Assembly: GCF_900636365.1 (NCBI RefSeq)
Contig: NZ_LR134266.1
Span: 1,687,501 to 1,751,500, forward strand
DNA from: Streptococcus viridans
GTDB taxonomy: Bacteria; Bacillota; Bacilli; Lactobacillales; Streptococcaceae
Length of the DNA: 64,000 bases
Direction: 5' to 3'
Shown: positions 16,747 through 26,149 of the stretch, one piece after another
Layout: each line of letters starts with the position of its first letter
How positions within the stretch are numbered: the first letter of the stretch is position 1
Program-made: the position numbers and the translations under genes
The notes under the pieces: model-generated
Seen by the model: only the letters and a program-made list of their open reading frames with translations
Told to the model about the DNA's origin: nothing
The model's database searches: none

Positions 16747-19083
16747 TTATTTAAAGGTAACAATTGTTGCTCCGCTTCCTCCTGCATTTTGAGGAGCGTA
16801 TTCAAAGCTTTTGACATGCTTATTGCGACGAAGGTACTTAGTGACCCCTTCCCGGATGACCCCTGTTCCAATGCCGTGGATGATATCGACTTGGGCCATA
16901 TTGTTGAGAAGAGCTTGGTCGATAAAGCTGTCTAATTCTTCCATGGCTTCCTCATACCGTTTACCACGAAGGTCCAAGCGAGCCCGAGGCCCGTTGACGT
17001 TGGAGCGTTTGACCACGTGAACCTGGCGCTTTTTCGGTTGGGAAGCATCTTTTTCAGCTTTTAGAAGATTAAATTCTTTTTCTTCCAAGGTCATCTTGAT
17101 TAGTCCCACTTGGGCTTCCCAACGACCATCCTTGAGCTGCTTAGTAAGACTTCCTCTTTGCCCATAGCTGATGACCAAGATCTCGTCTCCTACTTTTGGA
17201 GCTCGGGCTTTCTTGGCCTGTTTCAAGACCTTGTTTTTTGATAGGTCGACCGTTTCTGGAGCTAATTTCTTCAACTGAGACTTAGCCTCAATAATTTCAT
17301 GGGGCTTGAGTTGTGATTTGGCATGGAGACCTTGTAAGATCTGGTCGCTTTCTGCTAGAGCCAGACCTACAATTTCTTGCGCTTCTTTACGCGCCTTGTT
17401 AAGCTCTGTCTCCCGCTCCCTGGTCAACTCATTATACAATTTCTTGAGGACACGGTTGAATTTTAGGTTTTCCTGTTCGACATCTCGGATGGAGTCGAGG
17501 CGTTTGCGACTTTCTAGGGTCTGAGCTTCCAACTTTTCAATGATGCGGTTGACATCCCGATCTTGATTGGTCATCCCCTGCGCTTGACGAACGATCACTT
17601 CTGATAAGCCTAGACGACGAGCGATCTCAAAGGCATTAGAACGTCCTGGTACCCCCTGCATAAACCGATAGGTCGGACGCAAGCTGTCCGTATCAAATTC
17701 CATGCTAGCATTTTGAACACCAAGGGTTTCAATCCCATAGGCCTTAAGTTCTGGATAGTGGGTGGTTGCCATAGTCTTGATCCCTCGTAAGCGGAGATCT
17801 TCTAGAATGGCAATCGCTAGTGAAGCCCCTTCTTGGGGATCCGTTCCAGCTCCCAACTCATCCAGCAAGACCAAGGATTCCTCATCGACCTGCTCCAAAA
17901 TAGAGACAATATTGGTCATGTGACTGGAGAAGGTAGATAGGCTCTGCTCGATCGACTGCTCATCCCCAATATCAGAGAAGATTTGCGTGAAGACAGCTAC
18001 CTTACTCCCAGTATCTGCTAGGATTGGCAACCCCGACTGGGCCATTAATTGGGCTAGTCCTAGGGTCTTCAGCATGATGGTCTTCCCACCCGTATTCGGT
18101 CCTGTAATCACAATCTCTGTGAGGTCTTTGCCAAAGTGGATATCATTGGGAACAGCCTTCTCGATCAAGGGATGGCGAACCTGCAGAAGCTGAATCTCCC
18201 CTTGAGCTGACAAGGCTGGAATGGTCCCTTTTCGATCCTGTAAAAAGCGATGTTTGGCACGAACGAGGTCAATATGACCGATTAGCCAAGCATTGTTCCG
18301 AATTTCCCCCGCATGAGGCCGAAGGAGATTTGAAATTTCTTCCAAGATCCGGAGCATCTCGAAGCGTTCATCCGCACGATGGTTCGCAATCTCTTCATTG
18401 AGATTGACGACTGCTCGAGGTTCGATATAGACAGTATTCCCACTAGCAGAAATATCGTGAACTACACCGGCAATCCGATTGCGGTAGGTGTTTTTGACTG
18501 GCAAAACATTTCGTCCATTCCGACTAGCTACGACCTGATCAGCCAGCATTTCGGACTTGCTCTTCAACAATTCTTGCAGAATATCTCGCACTTGGTGTTC
18601 ATTCTCTTGAATCCGTCGACGGATTTTAGCCAAAGTTTCGCTGGCAAAATTTTCGATAAATCCAGCCTCATTAATGGCATGTAAACTTCCCTGCAACTGT
18701 GGAAGATCGACTAGATTTTCAAAAATTCGATCCAGTTTTTCCAAGCGGACATTTTCTAATTCATCATAAAAATTTCGCAATTCATGAGTCACGCGCAAGA
18801 CTTTCTTCACCGCTAACAATTCATCAATATTGAGCGATGTTTCCAATTCTAAACGTTTGGTCACCGGACGAATTTCTTGGATGGTGGGCACGCTAAAGTG
18901 CGGATGCTCCACAAATATCTGAGCCATATCCGCCATCTCAAGAAAGGCAGTTTCAATTGCTTCTTTTTTTGCAAGCGGGGCTAATTCCTGTAACTCCACC
19001 TCGCCCTGCTCCGTTTGTAAATAGGGCTCTACTAAGTTTTTGACTTTTTGAAACTCTAAGGTTTCGAGAATTTTTTGATTCAT
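16747..19083 (-). CDS. mutS2: MutS2 ATPase/nuclease
   Basis: A MutS-like ATPase that is not part of classical mismatch repair. In firmicutes it has been linked to suppression of recombination and to splitting of collided ribosomes. It has 778 residues. Walker A GPNTGGKT is at 328-335, and the Walker B region [16 protein letters not shown] follows. There is a long coiled-coil clamp with many Glu/Arg/Lys residues. The C-terminal Smr nuclease domain ([26 protein letters not shown]) completes the protein. The ATG at 19083 gives [12 protein letters not shown], the family start. cvpA and zapA lie upstream in the same direction. Confidence 0.95.
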   Translation of the reverse strand: MNQKILETLEFQKVKNLVEPYLQTEQGEVELQELAPLAKKEAIETAFLEMADMAQIFVEHPHFSVPTIQEIRPVTKRLELETSLNIDELLAVKKVLRVTHELRNFYDELENVRLEKLDRIFENLVDLPQLQGSLHAINEAGFIENFASETLAKIRRRIQENEHQVRDILQELLKSKSEMLADQVVASRNGRNVLPVKNTYRNRIAGVVHDISASGNTVYIEPRAVVNLNEEIANHRADERFEMLRILEEISNLLRPHAGEIRNNAWLIGHIDLVRAKHRFLQDRKGTIPALSAQGEIQLLQVRHPLIEKAVPNDIHFGKDLTEIVITGPNTGGKTIMLKTLGLAQLMAQSGLPILADTGSKVAVFTQIFSDIGDEQSIEQSLSTFSSHMTNIVSILEQVDEESLVLLDELGAGTDPQEGASLAIAILEDLRLRGIKTMATTHYPELKAYGIETLGVQNASMEFDTDSLRPTYRFMQGVPGRSNAFEIARRLGLSEVIVRQAQGMTNQDRDVNRIIEKLEAQTLESRKRLDSIRDVEQENLKFNRVLKKLYNELTRERETELNKARKEAQEIVGLALAESDQILQGLHAKSQLKPHEIIEAKSQLKKLAPETVDLSKNKVLKQAKKARAPKVGDEILVISYGQRGSLTKQLKDGRWEAQVGLIKMTLEEKEFNLLKAEKDASQPKKRQVHVVKRSNVNGPRARLDLRGKRYEEAMEELDSFIDQALLNNMAQVDIIHGIGTGVIREGVTKYLRRNKHVKSFEYAPQNAGGSGATIVTFK

Positions 19084-19098
19084 GTTTCTCCACAACAG

Positions 19099-19128
19099 AA
19101 AAGGAGGCTGATTTTGGTCTGAGCCTCC
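19099..19128 (-). terminator. Hairpin between cvpA and mutS2
   Basis: GGAGGCT and AGCCTCC pair around a 12-base loop, followed on the minus strand by only four T residues. It is a weak terminator that may reduce, not block, read-through into mutS2, which starts 16 bases later. Confidence 0.5.
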
Positions 19129-19179
19129 CCTTCCTTTCTATAATATCTCTCATGAACTTTTACACATGATGAGAAGTGA

Positions 19180-19734
19180 TTACGCACCTAAGATTTTTAC
19201 AACCCAAAGTTGTTTCAAGAGGCCTGCTGTAAGGGGGCTATGTTGCACCATAAATCGAATGAGGAAACTTCCATGGAGCCGATCTTGAATGGCTGCCATG
19301 GGGATGGTTGATAAAATCGTGAATCCCATTTGCAGAACAAAGTAAGTCACCAAGACAGCTAAAACACCACTGGCAATCTGAAACGGAAACTCCTCCCATT
19401 TTTCAGGTGTTGGAATCAAGGGAATAAAGAGTCCAATCACTCGACCAATCGCATAGACCAAAACAAACAAGATGAAATAAGCCAAACCAGCGTAAAAAAC
19501 TTTGTCTAAGTGAAAGAGTTGGTCCGCACCATAAAAATAGGTTTTTGAAGCTTGTGTTGCACTCGAAAATGGGATCCATAGACTAATGGTTTTTGCCAAG
19601 GACTGATAGCCTGATCCTGCGACCAACATGGCCACAATCATGGTGAAAAAATAATATCCTTGAAGCAAAATCCCTCGTGAATACCCAATATAAAAACTCC
19701 AAGCTAGGATGAATAAAATCAGGATTGAAAACAT
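19180..19734 (-). CDS. CvpA family membrane protein
   Basis: A 184-residue membrane protein with four hydrophobic segments, related to CvpA (first named for colicin V production). The family is linked to envelope integrity, but its mechanism is unclear. Visible features are the start MFSILILFILAWSFYIGYSRG, with the family's GxxRG turn, and a C-terminal amphipathic stretch. The ATG at 19734 follows AAGGGGAG. It starts 10 bases after the zapA stop, so the two are translated from one message. Confidence 0.85.
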   Translation of the reverse strand: MFSILILFILAWSFYIGYSRGILLQGYYFFTMIVAMLVAGSGYQSLAKTISLWIPFSSATQASKTYFYGADQLFHLDKVFYAGLAYFILFVLVYAIGRVIGLFIPLIPTPEKWEEFPFQIASGVLAVLVTYFVLQMGFTILSTIPMAAIQDRLHGSFLIRFMVQHSPLTAGLLKQLWVVKILGA

Positions 19735-19744
19735 GCAACTCCCC

Positions 19745-20035
19745 TTAATTAGATGATCTACCGACCAGGCCATCTAGGGCCTTGCGACGAAAGTCTTCCA
19801 ATTCTTTTTCCTTATCGTCAAACTCAATCTCACGACTCAATTGTGTTGATAAACTATTGATTGCTAGTAAAATAGCCAGGGTCTCATCATCAGCAGCTGG
19901 CATTTGTTCTTTAATCGCTTCATATTTTTCCTTCGCGACCCGTTCAACTTCTTCCATGAAGAGATTATCATGATTAGTTGTGAGAGTCAGCGATTTATTA
20001 CCGAAAGTAAATTTGTATCTATTTAAGCTGGACAT
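19745..20035 (-). CDS. zapA: Cell division protein ZapA-like
   Basis: A 96-residue protein of the ZapA family, which binds FtsZ and bundles its filaments at the division ring. The N-terminal half has the small alpha/beta head (YKFTFGNKSLTLTTNHD, MEEVERVAKEKYEAIKEQ), and the second half is a long charged helix likely to form a coiled coil. The order zapA-cvpA-mutS2, divergent from rnhC, is conserved in streptococci and supports the call. Here a peroxidase gene sits between zapA and rnhC. Confidence 0.8.
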   Translation of the reverse strand: MSSLNRYKFTFGNKSLTLTTNHDNLFMEEVERVAKEKYEAIKEQMPAADDETLAILLAINSLSTQLSREIEFDDKEKELEDFRRKALDGLVGRSSN

Positions 20036-20153
20036 AAAAAATCACCTCACGATATTATATCAAAATCTAGCCTGCTTGTCAGTAGAAAAATCCCCTTCCT
20101 ATAGGAGATACTGGAGGCAGTAGGCCACGGTTTATCTTTTTTCTCCCCAAGCA

Positions 20154-20162
20154 TGATACAAT
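20154..20162 (+). promoter_or_regulatory. Extended -10 promoter of the glutathione peroxidase gene
   Basis: TGATACAAT, an extended -10 about 27 bases before the start codon. It is nearly identical to the rnhC promoter at 20709-20717. Confidence 0.6.
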
Positions 20163-20189
20163 AGAGAAAGTAGGAAAGGACGTAAAAAA

Positions 20190-20669
20190 ATGAATATTTA
20201 TGATTTCTCTATAGAAGCCCAAGACGGGAGCACCATCCCCCTAGAAACCTATCGAGGGCAAGTGCTTCTCATCGTCAATACAGCAACAGGTTGTGGTCTG
20301 ACGCCTCAATACCAGGGATTGCAAGAGCTCTATGAGCGCTACCATAACAAAGGTTTCGAAATCCTTGACTTTCCATGCAATCAATTTATGGGCCAAGCGC
20401 CGGGCAATGCTGAAGAAATCAATCAGTTTTGTAGCCTCCATTACCAAACCAGCTTCCCACGCTTCGCAAAAATAAAAGTCAATGGGAAAGAAGCCAGTCC
20501 CCTTTACCAATGGCTCAAAGAACAAGCTAGTGGTCCCTTGGGCTCCCGTATTGAATGGAATTTCGCCAAATTCTTGATCAATCGCCAAGGCCAGGTCGTC
20601 CACCGCTTCTCTTCAAAAACCGATCCTCAAGCAATTGAAGCAAGGCTAAAAGAAGTCCTTTCAGACTAA
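20190..20669 (+). CDS. gpo: Glutathione peroxidase-like thiol peroxidase
   Basis: Reduces hydrogen peroxide or lipid peroxides, using glutathione or more likely thioredoxin as reductant. It has 159 residues. The peroxidatic Cys35 is in NTATGCGLTPQY and replaces selenocysteine. The FPCNQF and EWNFAKFLI motifs supply the conserved second Cys, Gln, Trp and Asn. There is no signal peptide, so it acts in the cytoplasm, fitting a peroxide-producing streptococcus. It has its own promoter. Confidence 0.93.
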   Translation: MNIYDFSIEAQDGSTIPLETYRGQVLLIVNTATGCGLTPQYQGLQELYERYHNKGFEILDFPCNQFMGQAPGNAEEINQFCSLHYQTSFPRFAKIKVNGKEASPLYQWLKEQASGPLGSRIEWNFAKFLINRQGQVVHRFSSKTDPQAIEARLKEVLSD

Positions 20670-20708
20670 ATTCGGTTGGTCTTTTTCTGGCCTTTCATAG
20701 AGCATTTA

Positions 20709-20717
20709 TGATACAAT
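20709..20717 (+). promoter_or_regulatory. Extended -10 promoter right before rnhC
   Basis: TGATACAAT ends only 7 bases before the rnhC ATG, so the predicted start of transcription falls on or next to the start codon. Confidence 0.6.
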
Positions 20718-20724
20718 AAGGGCT

Positions 20725-21615
20725 ATGGAAACAATCACATTGTCCCCTCAAAATGAGGACATCCAAGCATTTGTTCGTCAGTACCAAGACCATTTGGCGC
20801 CTTCAAAAAATCCATATATCCGATATTTTTTTAAGGCTCCTGGTGCAACCATTTCGATTTACACATCAGGAAAGGTTGTCCTGCAAGGTAATCAGGCCAC
20901 GCGCTATGCTGCTTTTTTCGGTTACCAGCAAGATCCGATAGACCAAGCACTTGCCGGACAAGACTTCTCCTTAATCGGAACGGATGAAGTTGGAAACGGC
21001 TCTTACTTTGGAGGGCTTGCCGTAGTTGCTTCACTGGTCAGCCCGGAGCAACATGCCCGCTTAAAAAGTCTAGGAGTTGGGGATTCTAAAACCCTGGATG
21101 ATCGAAAAATTCGAGCTCTCGCACCGATCCTCAAAAAAGAAATCCCACATCAGGCCTTGCTGCTGACACCTAAGAAATACAATCAGGTCATCGCCTCTGG
21201 CTACAATGCGGTATCTGTCAAGGTCGCCCTCCACAATCAAGCTATTTTTTTGCTCTTGCAACAAGGAGCAAAAGCTCAAAAAATTGTGGTCGATGCCTTT
21301 ACGACCAAGAAAAACTATGATCGCTATGTTCAGGCAGAAGCGAATCAGGTTTCACAAGTCGTCACCCTAGAAGAAAAGGCCGAAGGAAAATACCTGGCGG
21401 TAGCTGTGAGTTCCATTATCGCTCGCGATCTCTTCCTCCAAAATCTGGAAGAATTGAGTCAAGAACTAGGCTATACCCTTCCTAGTGGAGCTGGTACTCC
21501 CTCAGATAAGGTTGCTGCTCAACTATTACAGGCCTATGGCATTCAAGCCCTTGACTACAGTGCCAAACTTCACTTTAAAAATACAGAAAAAGCAAAAAAA
21601 TTGATAGAAAGATAA
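20725..21615 (+). CDS. rnhC: Ribonuclease HIII
   Basis: Cuts RNA in RNA:DNA hybrids and removes primers and R-loops. It has 296 residues. The N-terminal substrate-binding domain is followed by the catalytic core with GTDEVGNGSYFGG (Asp87, Glu88), VGDSKTL, and VVDAF carrying a further acidic residue. The length and the N-terminal domain distinguish HIII from the shorter HII. The ATG at 20725 gives the expected family start. lepB follows 3 bases after the stop, so the two are co-transcribed. The promoter lies unusually close to the start codon. Confidence 0.95.
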   Translation: METITLSPQNEDIQAFVRQYQDHLAPSKNPYIRYFFKAPGATISIYTSGKVVLQGNQATRYAAFFGYQQDPIDQALAGQDFSLIGTDEVGNGSYFGGLAVVASLVSPEQHARLKSLGVGDSKTLDDRKIRALAPILKKEIPHQALLLTPKKYNQVIASGYNAVSVKVALHNQAIFLLLQQGAKAQKIVVDAFTTKKNYDRYVQAEANQVSQVVTLEEKAEGKYLAVAVSSIIARDLFLQNLEELSQELGYTLPSGAGTPSDKVAAQLLQAYGIQALDYSAKLHFKNTEKAKKLIER

Positions 21616-21618
21616 AGC

Positions 21619-22257
21619 ATGAAACGTTCAAAAAAATCAAACAATCCAGTCCGTTCTTTCCTGAAAGAATGGGCGCTCTTTGCCCTCATTATTGGAGGCA
21701 TTATTCTCTCTCGTATTTATCTGTGGACGCCTGTCCGTGTCGATGGCCATTCTATGGATCCAACCTTGGCAGACAGTGAATACCTTCTCGTTATCAATAA
21801 ACTGCCTATCGACCGTTTTGATATCGTGGTCGCTAGTGAAACAGAAAATGGAAAAACCAAAGAAATCGTTAAACGGGTCATTGGACTCCCTGGCGAAACC
21901 ATCGAGTACAAAAACGATGTCCTCTATATCAACGGCAAAGAAACTGACGAGCCCTACTTGAAAGAATACATTCAAAAATTCAAAGAGGATAAATTACAGT
22001 CAACCTATTCTGGAAAAGGGTTCGAAGAAAATGGAGAGCTCTTCCGCCAAATGGCACAGATAGCCGAGGCTTTCACTGTTGATAAAGATGGAAGTGCGAC
22101 CTTCACGAAAAAGCTCTTGGATGATGAATATCTACTCCTTGGTGATGATCGAATCGTTTCAAAAGATAGCCGCCAGGTTGGGGCTTTCAAGAAGGATCAA
22201 ATCAAAGGAGAAGCCGTTCTTCGCCTCTGGCCACTCCTTCCATTCCAGACTTATTAA
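21619..22257 (+). CDS. lepB: Signal peptidase I
   Basis: Removes signal peptides from exported proteins at the outer membrane face. It has 212 residues. One N-terminal membrane segment (about 17-36) is followed by the catalytic serine Ser45 in VDGHSMDPTL and the general-base lysine Lys85 in KEIVKRVIGLPGE. The later boxes DDEYLLLGDDR and DSRQVG are present. It starts 3 bases after rnhC and belongs to the same transcript. Confidence 0.95.
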   Translation: MKRSKKSNNPVRSFLKEWALFALIIGGIILSRIYLWTPVRVDGHSMDPTLADSEYLLVINKLPIDRFDIVVASETENGKTKEIVKRVIGLPGETIEYKNDVLYINGKETDEPYLKEYIQKFKEDKLQSTYSGKGFEENGELFRQMAQIAEAFTVDKDGSATFTKKLLDDEYLLLGDDRIVSKDSRQVGAFKKDQIKGEAVLRLWPLLPFQTY

Positions 22258-22265
22258 CCCATGAT

Positions 22266-22296
22266 GAGGTTGGAACTCTTGTTCCAATCTCTTTCA
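22266..22296 (+). terminator. Terminator after lepB
   Basis: GAGGTTGGAAC and GTTCCAATCTC pair around TCTT, followed by a short TTTC. The T tract is weak. Confidence 0.5.
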
Positions 22297-22348
22297 ATAT
22301 CTTCGTGAGAGATACTCTCTCTGATTACTACTAAAAAGGAAACTCTGC

Positions 22349-24784
22349 ATGGAATACTATTTCTCAGGAACCATTGAGCGAGTCATTTTTGAAAATCAAA
22401 GTAGTTTTTTCCGTATCTTATTGTTGGATATCAATGATACCGATGCAGAGGACTATGATGACTTTGAAATTATCGTTACTGGAACGATGGCAGATATCGT
22501 TGAAGGAGAAGATTATACCTTCTGGGGAGAACTGGTCCATCATCCGAAATATGGCCAACAGTTGCAAATGAATCGCTATGAACGAGCCAAACCCACCAGC
22601 AAAGGCTTGGTGAAATACTTCTCTAGCGATCATTTTAAAGGAATTGGACTCAAAACAGCCCAAAAGATCGTGGATCTCTATGGTGAGGATACCATTGATA
22701 AAATCCTTCAAGCACCTGAAAAGCTGGCCTCTATCTCCGGACTTTCTAAAAAGAATCGCGAGGCCTTTGTCGAAAAACTCCAGCTCAACTATGGTACAGA
22801 ACGGGTCCTCGCCCAACTTGCCAACTATGGTATCCCTAATAAACTAGCCTTCCAAATCCAAGATTTCTACAAGGAAGAAACCTTGCAAATCGTCGAATCG
22901 GCTCCCTATCAATTGGTCGAAGATATTCAAGGAATGGGTTTTAAGATTGCCGACCAACTAGCAGAAGAATTAGGGATTGCCAGCGATGCACCTGAACGCT
23001 TCCGAGCCGGGCTAGTCCATAGTCTGTTAACTCTCTCCTTAGAAACAGGGGACACCTATGTTGAAGCCAAAGAATTGCTCCAGGCCACTATCCAACTCTT
23101 GGAAGCATCCCGTCCCGTTGAGCTCGATCCAGCTAGCGTTGCCCAAGAATTGGCCAGTCTCATCGAAGAAGACAAGGTGCAAAACATTGACACTAAGATT
23201 TTCAACAACAGCCTCTTCTTTGCGGAAGAAGGGATTAGAAGCCATATCGGTCGCCTGCTAGAAAAAGGAAAGCAAGAATCTTTCGAACCAGAAAAAATCG
23301 AACAAACAATTGATGACATTGAAGAAGATCTCCATATCCACTACGATCCCATCCAACGGAAGGCTATCCAGGAAGCCATCCAGCAAAAGGTCTTCGTGCT
23401 AACAGGTGGACCAGGAACGGGGAAAACAACTGTTATCAATGGGATTATCGGAACCTACGCTCGCCTGCACCATTTGGACCTTCGGAAGAAATCTCAATTA
23501 CCAATCCTCTTAGCTGCTCCAACCGGTCGAGCAGCGCGAAGAATGAGTGAACTGACTGGTCTTCCGAGCGCCACCATTCATCGTCACTTAGGAATGACGG
23601 GAGACGACGACACGAGTCACTTGGACGATTATCTCGATGCGGATTTTATCATTGTCGATGAATTTTCTATGGTGGATACTTGGTTAGCCAATCAGCTTCT
23701 CAGCAATATCTCCTCCAATACCAAACTCTTAATTGTTGGAGATGCCGATCAGCTTCCTTCTGTGAGTCCTGGACAAGTCTTGTCCGATCTCCTACAGATC
23801 CCAAGCATCCCTCAAGTCAAACTAGAACACATCTTCCGTCAAGGTGAGGATTCGACCATCGTCACTTTGGCCAGTCAGATTCGCAAAGGCCAACTGCCTT
23901 CTGATTTTACAGAGAAAAAGCCCGATCGTTCCTATTTTGAAGCGCCGAGCGAGCTCATCGCTCCCATGATTGAAAAAATCACCAGCGCTGCCCTTCGCAA
24001 CGGCATCCCGGCCCGGGACATCCAGGTTCTTGCTCCTATGTATCGAGGTTCTGCTGGCATTGACCAGATTAATGGTCTCATGCAAGAACTTCTCAATCCA
24101 TTAGAAACAGATGCTCTTTTCTTTCAAGCGCTAGATTGCCAGTATCGAAATGGTGACAAGGTCATCCACCTAGTCAACGATGCCGAGAGCAATGTCTTTA
24201 ACGGAGATATTGGCTACATTACCGACCTTTTACCGGCTAAGTATACCGAATCCAAACAAGATGAACTCACCATCCAGTTTGACGGCAATGAATTGGTCTA
24301 CCCACGCAATGAATGGTACAAGATTCGCCTGGCCTATGCCATGAGTATCCATAAGTCTCAAGGGAGTGAATTCCCCGTGGTCATCCTTCCCTTGACCAAT
24401 CAGAGTCGACGGATGCTCCAACGCAATCTGATCTACACAGCCATTACCCGTTCCAAGAGCAAACTCATCCTTCTGGGAGAATACACTGCATTTCACTTTG
24501 CGACACAGAATACCGGAACCGCACGAAAAACCTATCTGATTGAACGCTTTTCGGATGTGCTTCCTCAAGGTAGAGAGTCTTCCTCAGCCAGCACCACTCA
24601 TCTGAAAAATACTTCTCAAACAACAGAGCCCCAAAAGGAGCTCGTCTCAGTTGAAAACCACTCTGACTTATCTGCTTCCCAAGCTTCTCAACAAGGCTAT
24701 CGATTAACAGAGGACAATTACTTAAGCATTGATCCCTTGATTGGCCTCACTGAGGAAGAGATTCAACACTTCTTCAAAAACTAG
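22349..24784 (+). CDS. recD2: SF1B DNA helicase RecD2
   Basis: A 5'-3' DNA helicase related to RecD but acting without RecBC; it supports fork progress and repair. It has 811 residues. The first 300 residues form the N-terminal domain with helix-hairpin-helix repeats (GIGLKTAQKIVDLYG, ISGLSKKNREAF). Walker A GGPGTGKT is at 353-360. DEFSMVD (motif II) and a C-terminal SF1 motif region with AMSIHKSQGSEF and YTAITRSKSKL follow. The Ser/Thr-rich C-terminal tail is variable. It ends at a terminator shared with converging dinB. Confidence 0.95.
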   Translation: MEYYFSGTIERVIFENQSSFFRILLLDINDTDAEDYDDFEIIVTGTMADIVEGEDYTFWGELVHHPKYGQQLQMNRYERAKPTSKGLVKYFSSDHFKGIGLKTAQKIVDLYGEDTIDKILQAPEKLASISGLSKKNREAFVEKLQLNYGTERVLAQLANYGIPNKLAFQIQDFYKEETLQIVESAPYQLVEDIQGMGFKIADQLAEELGIASDAPERFRAGLVHSLLTLSLETGDTYVEAKELLQATIQLLEASRPVELDPASVAQELASLIEEDKVQNIDTKIFNNSLFFAEEGIRSHIGRLLEKGKQESFEPEKIEQTIDDIEEDLHIHYDPIQRKAIQEAIQQKVFVLTGGPGTGKTTVINGIIGTYARLHHLDLRKKSQLPILLAAPTGRAARRMSELTGLPSATIHRHLGMTGDDDTSHLDDYLDADFIIVDEFSMVDTWLANQLLSNISSNTKLLIVGDADQLPSVSPGQVLSDLLQIPSIPQVKLEHIFRQGEDSTIVTLASQIRKGQLPSDFTEKKPDRSYFEAPSELIAPMIEKITSAALRNGIPARDIQVLAPMYRGSAGIDQINGLMQELLNPLETDALFFQALDCQYRNGDKVIHLVNDAESNVFNGDIGYITDLLPAKYTESKQDELTIQFDGNELVYPRNEWYKIRLAYAMSIHKSQGSEFPVVILPLTNQSRRMLQRNLIYTAITRSKSKLILLGEYTAFHFATQNTGTARKTYLIERFSDVLPQGRESSSASTTHLKNTSQTTEPQKELVSVENHSDLSASQASQQGYRLTEDNYLSIDPLIGLTEEEIQHFFKN

Positions 24785-24793
24785 TTAAAAATT

Positions 24794-24825
24794 CCCCGTA
24801 AGCATACTAACTTACGGGGTTTTTT
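24794..24825. terminator. Bidirectional terminator overlapping the dinB 3' end
   Basis: CCCCGTAAG and CTTACGGGG form the stem, followed by TTTTTT on the + strand. The right arm contains the dinB stop codon and its last proline codon, so the hairpin is partly coding. Confidence 0.85.
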
Positions 24826-25924
24826 CTATTAGAAATCCTTCATAGGATTCCTGAGACTCGGAAGAAAAATTAGTGAGGGTCACCCCTAAGAGGCGAATAC
24901 CTGAGGGATTAGTCTCCAAACTCTGATAAAGCTCCTGAGCCACTCTCTGAATGACTGCTGGGTCACTGGTTGCTTCCTCTAAACTGCGTCTCTTGGTCAA
25001 GGTCGTAAAATCTGCATAACGAATCTTGAGTACCAAGGTCTTACCAATTTTCTGATGCTTGGCCAAACTGCTCGCCACTTTTTCAGATAGGTTGGCTAGT
25101 TCTTTTAGCACATCATCCTCGGCCACCAGCAATTTTCGATAGGTGCGTTCCTTCCCAATGGACTTGCGAATACGATTGCTCTTGACCGGACTGTTATGGA
25201 TCCCCCGAGCCTTTCGATAAAGATCAAAACCAAAGCGCCCAAAGTGATCGATGAGAGTCATTTCCGGCACTTCTAAGAGATCTGCACCAGTATAAATTCC
25301 TAAATCATGAAGCCGCTCCACTGTCCGTTTTCCCACACCATGAAACTTAGCTACATCTAGCTGACTTAAAAAATCTTGAGCTTGCTCGGGTAAAATAACG
25401 GTTAGTCCTCGAGGCTTCTGGTAATCACTGGCAATTTTTGCAAGAAACTTATTGTAGGAAACTCCGGCAGAAGCAGTCAAATGCAACTCATTCCAAATAT
25501 CATGCTGAATCAAGCGGGCTACTTTGACAGCAGACTGAACACCAAGCTTATTGTTGGTCACATCCAGATAGGCTTCGTCGATGCTCATAGGCTCAATTAG
25601 ATCGGTGTAGCGTTTAAATATTTCTCTGACTTGGAGACCGACAGCCTGGTACTTCTCGTAGTTGCCAGGGATGAACACTGCCTGAGGACAACGTTCGTAG
25701 GCTTCTTTGGAACTCATAGCCGAATGGACGCCATATTTTCTGGCTTCATAATTGCAGGTTGATACCACTCCTCTTCCACCAGACAAACGGGGATCATGGC
25801 CAATGATGACAGGCTTTCCCTTCAATTCAGGATGGTCGCGCTCTTCAACGGACGCAAAAAAGGCATCCATGTCGATATGAATGATCTTACGGCTCGTATC
25901 ATTTACTAAAGGAAATATAAGCAT
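24812..25924 (-). CDS. dinB: DNA polymerase IV
   Basis: A Y-family translesion polymerase that copies damaged DNA at low fidelity. It has 370 residues. The catalytic acidic residues are in [14 protein letters not shown] (Asp18, Asp20) and [10 protein letters not shown], and the steric-gate region is in the usual place. Helix-hairpin-helix motifs ([17 protein letters not shown]) and a little-finger domain follow. The C-terminal beta-clamp motif is not obvious. The ATG at 25924 lies 6 bases after GGAGG; a TTG two codons upstream is less likely. Confidence 0.94.
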   Translation of the reverse strand: MLIFPLVNDTSRKIIHIDMDAFFASVEERDHPELKGKPVIIGHDPRLSGGRGVVSTCNYEARKYGVHSAMSSKEAYERCPQAVFIPGNYEKYQAVGLQVREIFKRYTDLIEPMSIDEAYLDVTNNKLGVQSAVKVARLIQHDIWNELHLTASAGVSYNKFLAKIASDYQKPRGLTVILPEQAQDFLSQLDVAKFHGVGKRTVERLHDLGIYTGADLLEVPEMTLIDHFGRFGFDLYRKARGIHNSPVKSNRIRKSIGKERTYRKLLVAEDDVLKELANLSEKVASSLAKHQKIGKTLVLKIRYADFTTLTKRRSLEEATSDPAVIQRVAQELYQSLETNPSGIRLLGVTLTNFSSESQESYEGFLIEKTP

Positions 25925-25999
25925 GGGCAACCTCCTTTTTCATTATATCCTTATCAACGATTTTTTCCCACTAATTTCCACCTTTCCCAAGGCAAAAAT

Positions 26000-26036
26000 A
26001 TAATACAGTTTATTCATCTATACCTTTCTGTATTAT
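26000..26036. promoter_or_regulatory. 9-bp palindrome upstream of pflB
   Basis: ATAATACAG and CTGTATTAT face each other across 19 bases, between dinB and the pflB promoter. It could be an operator for a dimeric regulator or a hairpin. No known site is matched. Confidence 0.35.
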
Positions 26037-26067
26037 AAAAGAATCCAAAATCTTTTTGCTATCCCCT

Positions 26068-26096
26068 TTGTGAAACCGATTTCTATGTGGTATACT
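26068..26096 (+). promoter_or_regulatory. pflB promoter with cre-like CcpA site
   Basis: TTGTGA, 17 bases and TATACT form the promoter. TGAAACCGATTTCT at 26071-26084 matches the cre consensus TGWAANCGNTNWCA at 13 of 14 positions and overlaps the -35 and spacer. CcpA bound there would block RNA polymerase. Confidence 0.75.
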
Positions 26097-26149
26097 ACTA
26101 TTGTAAGTGCAACAGATTTGTTGCTAGAAAGATATAAGAGGATTTAAAC

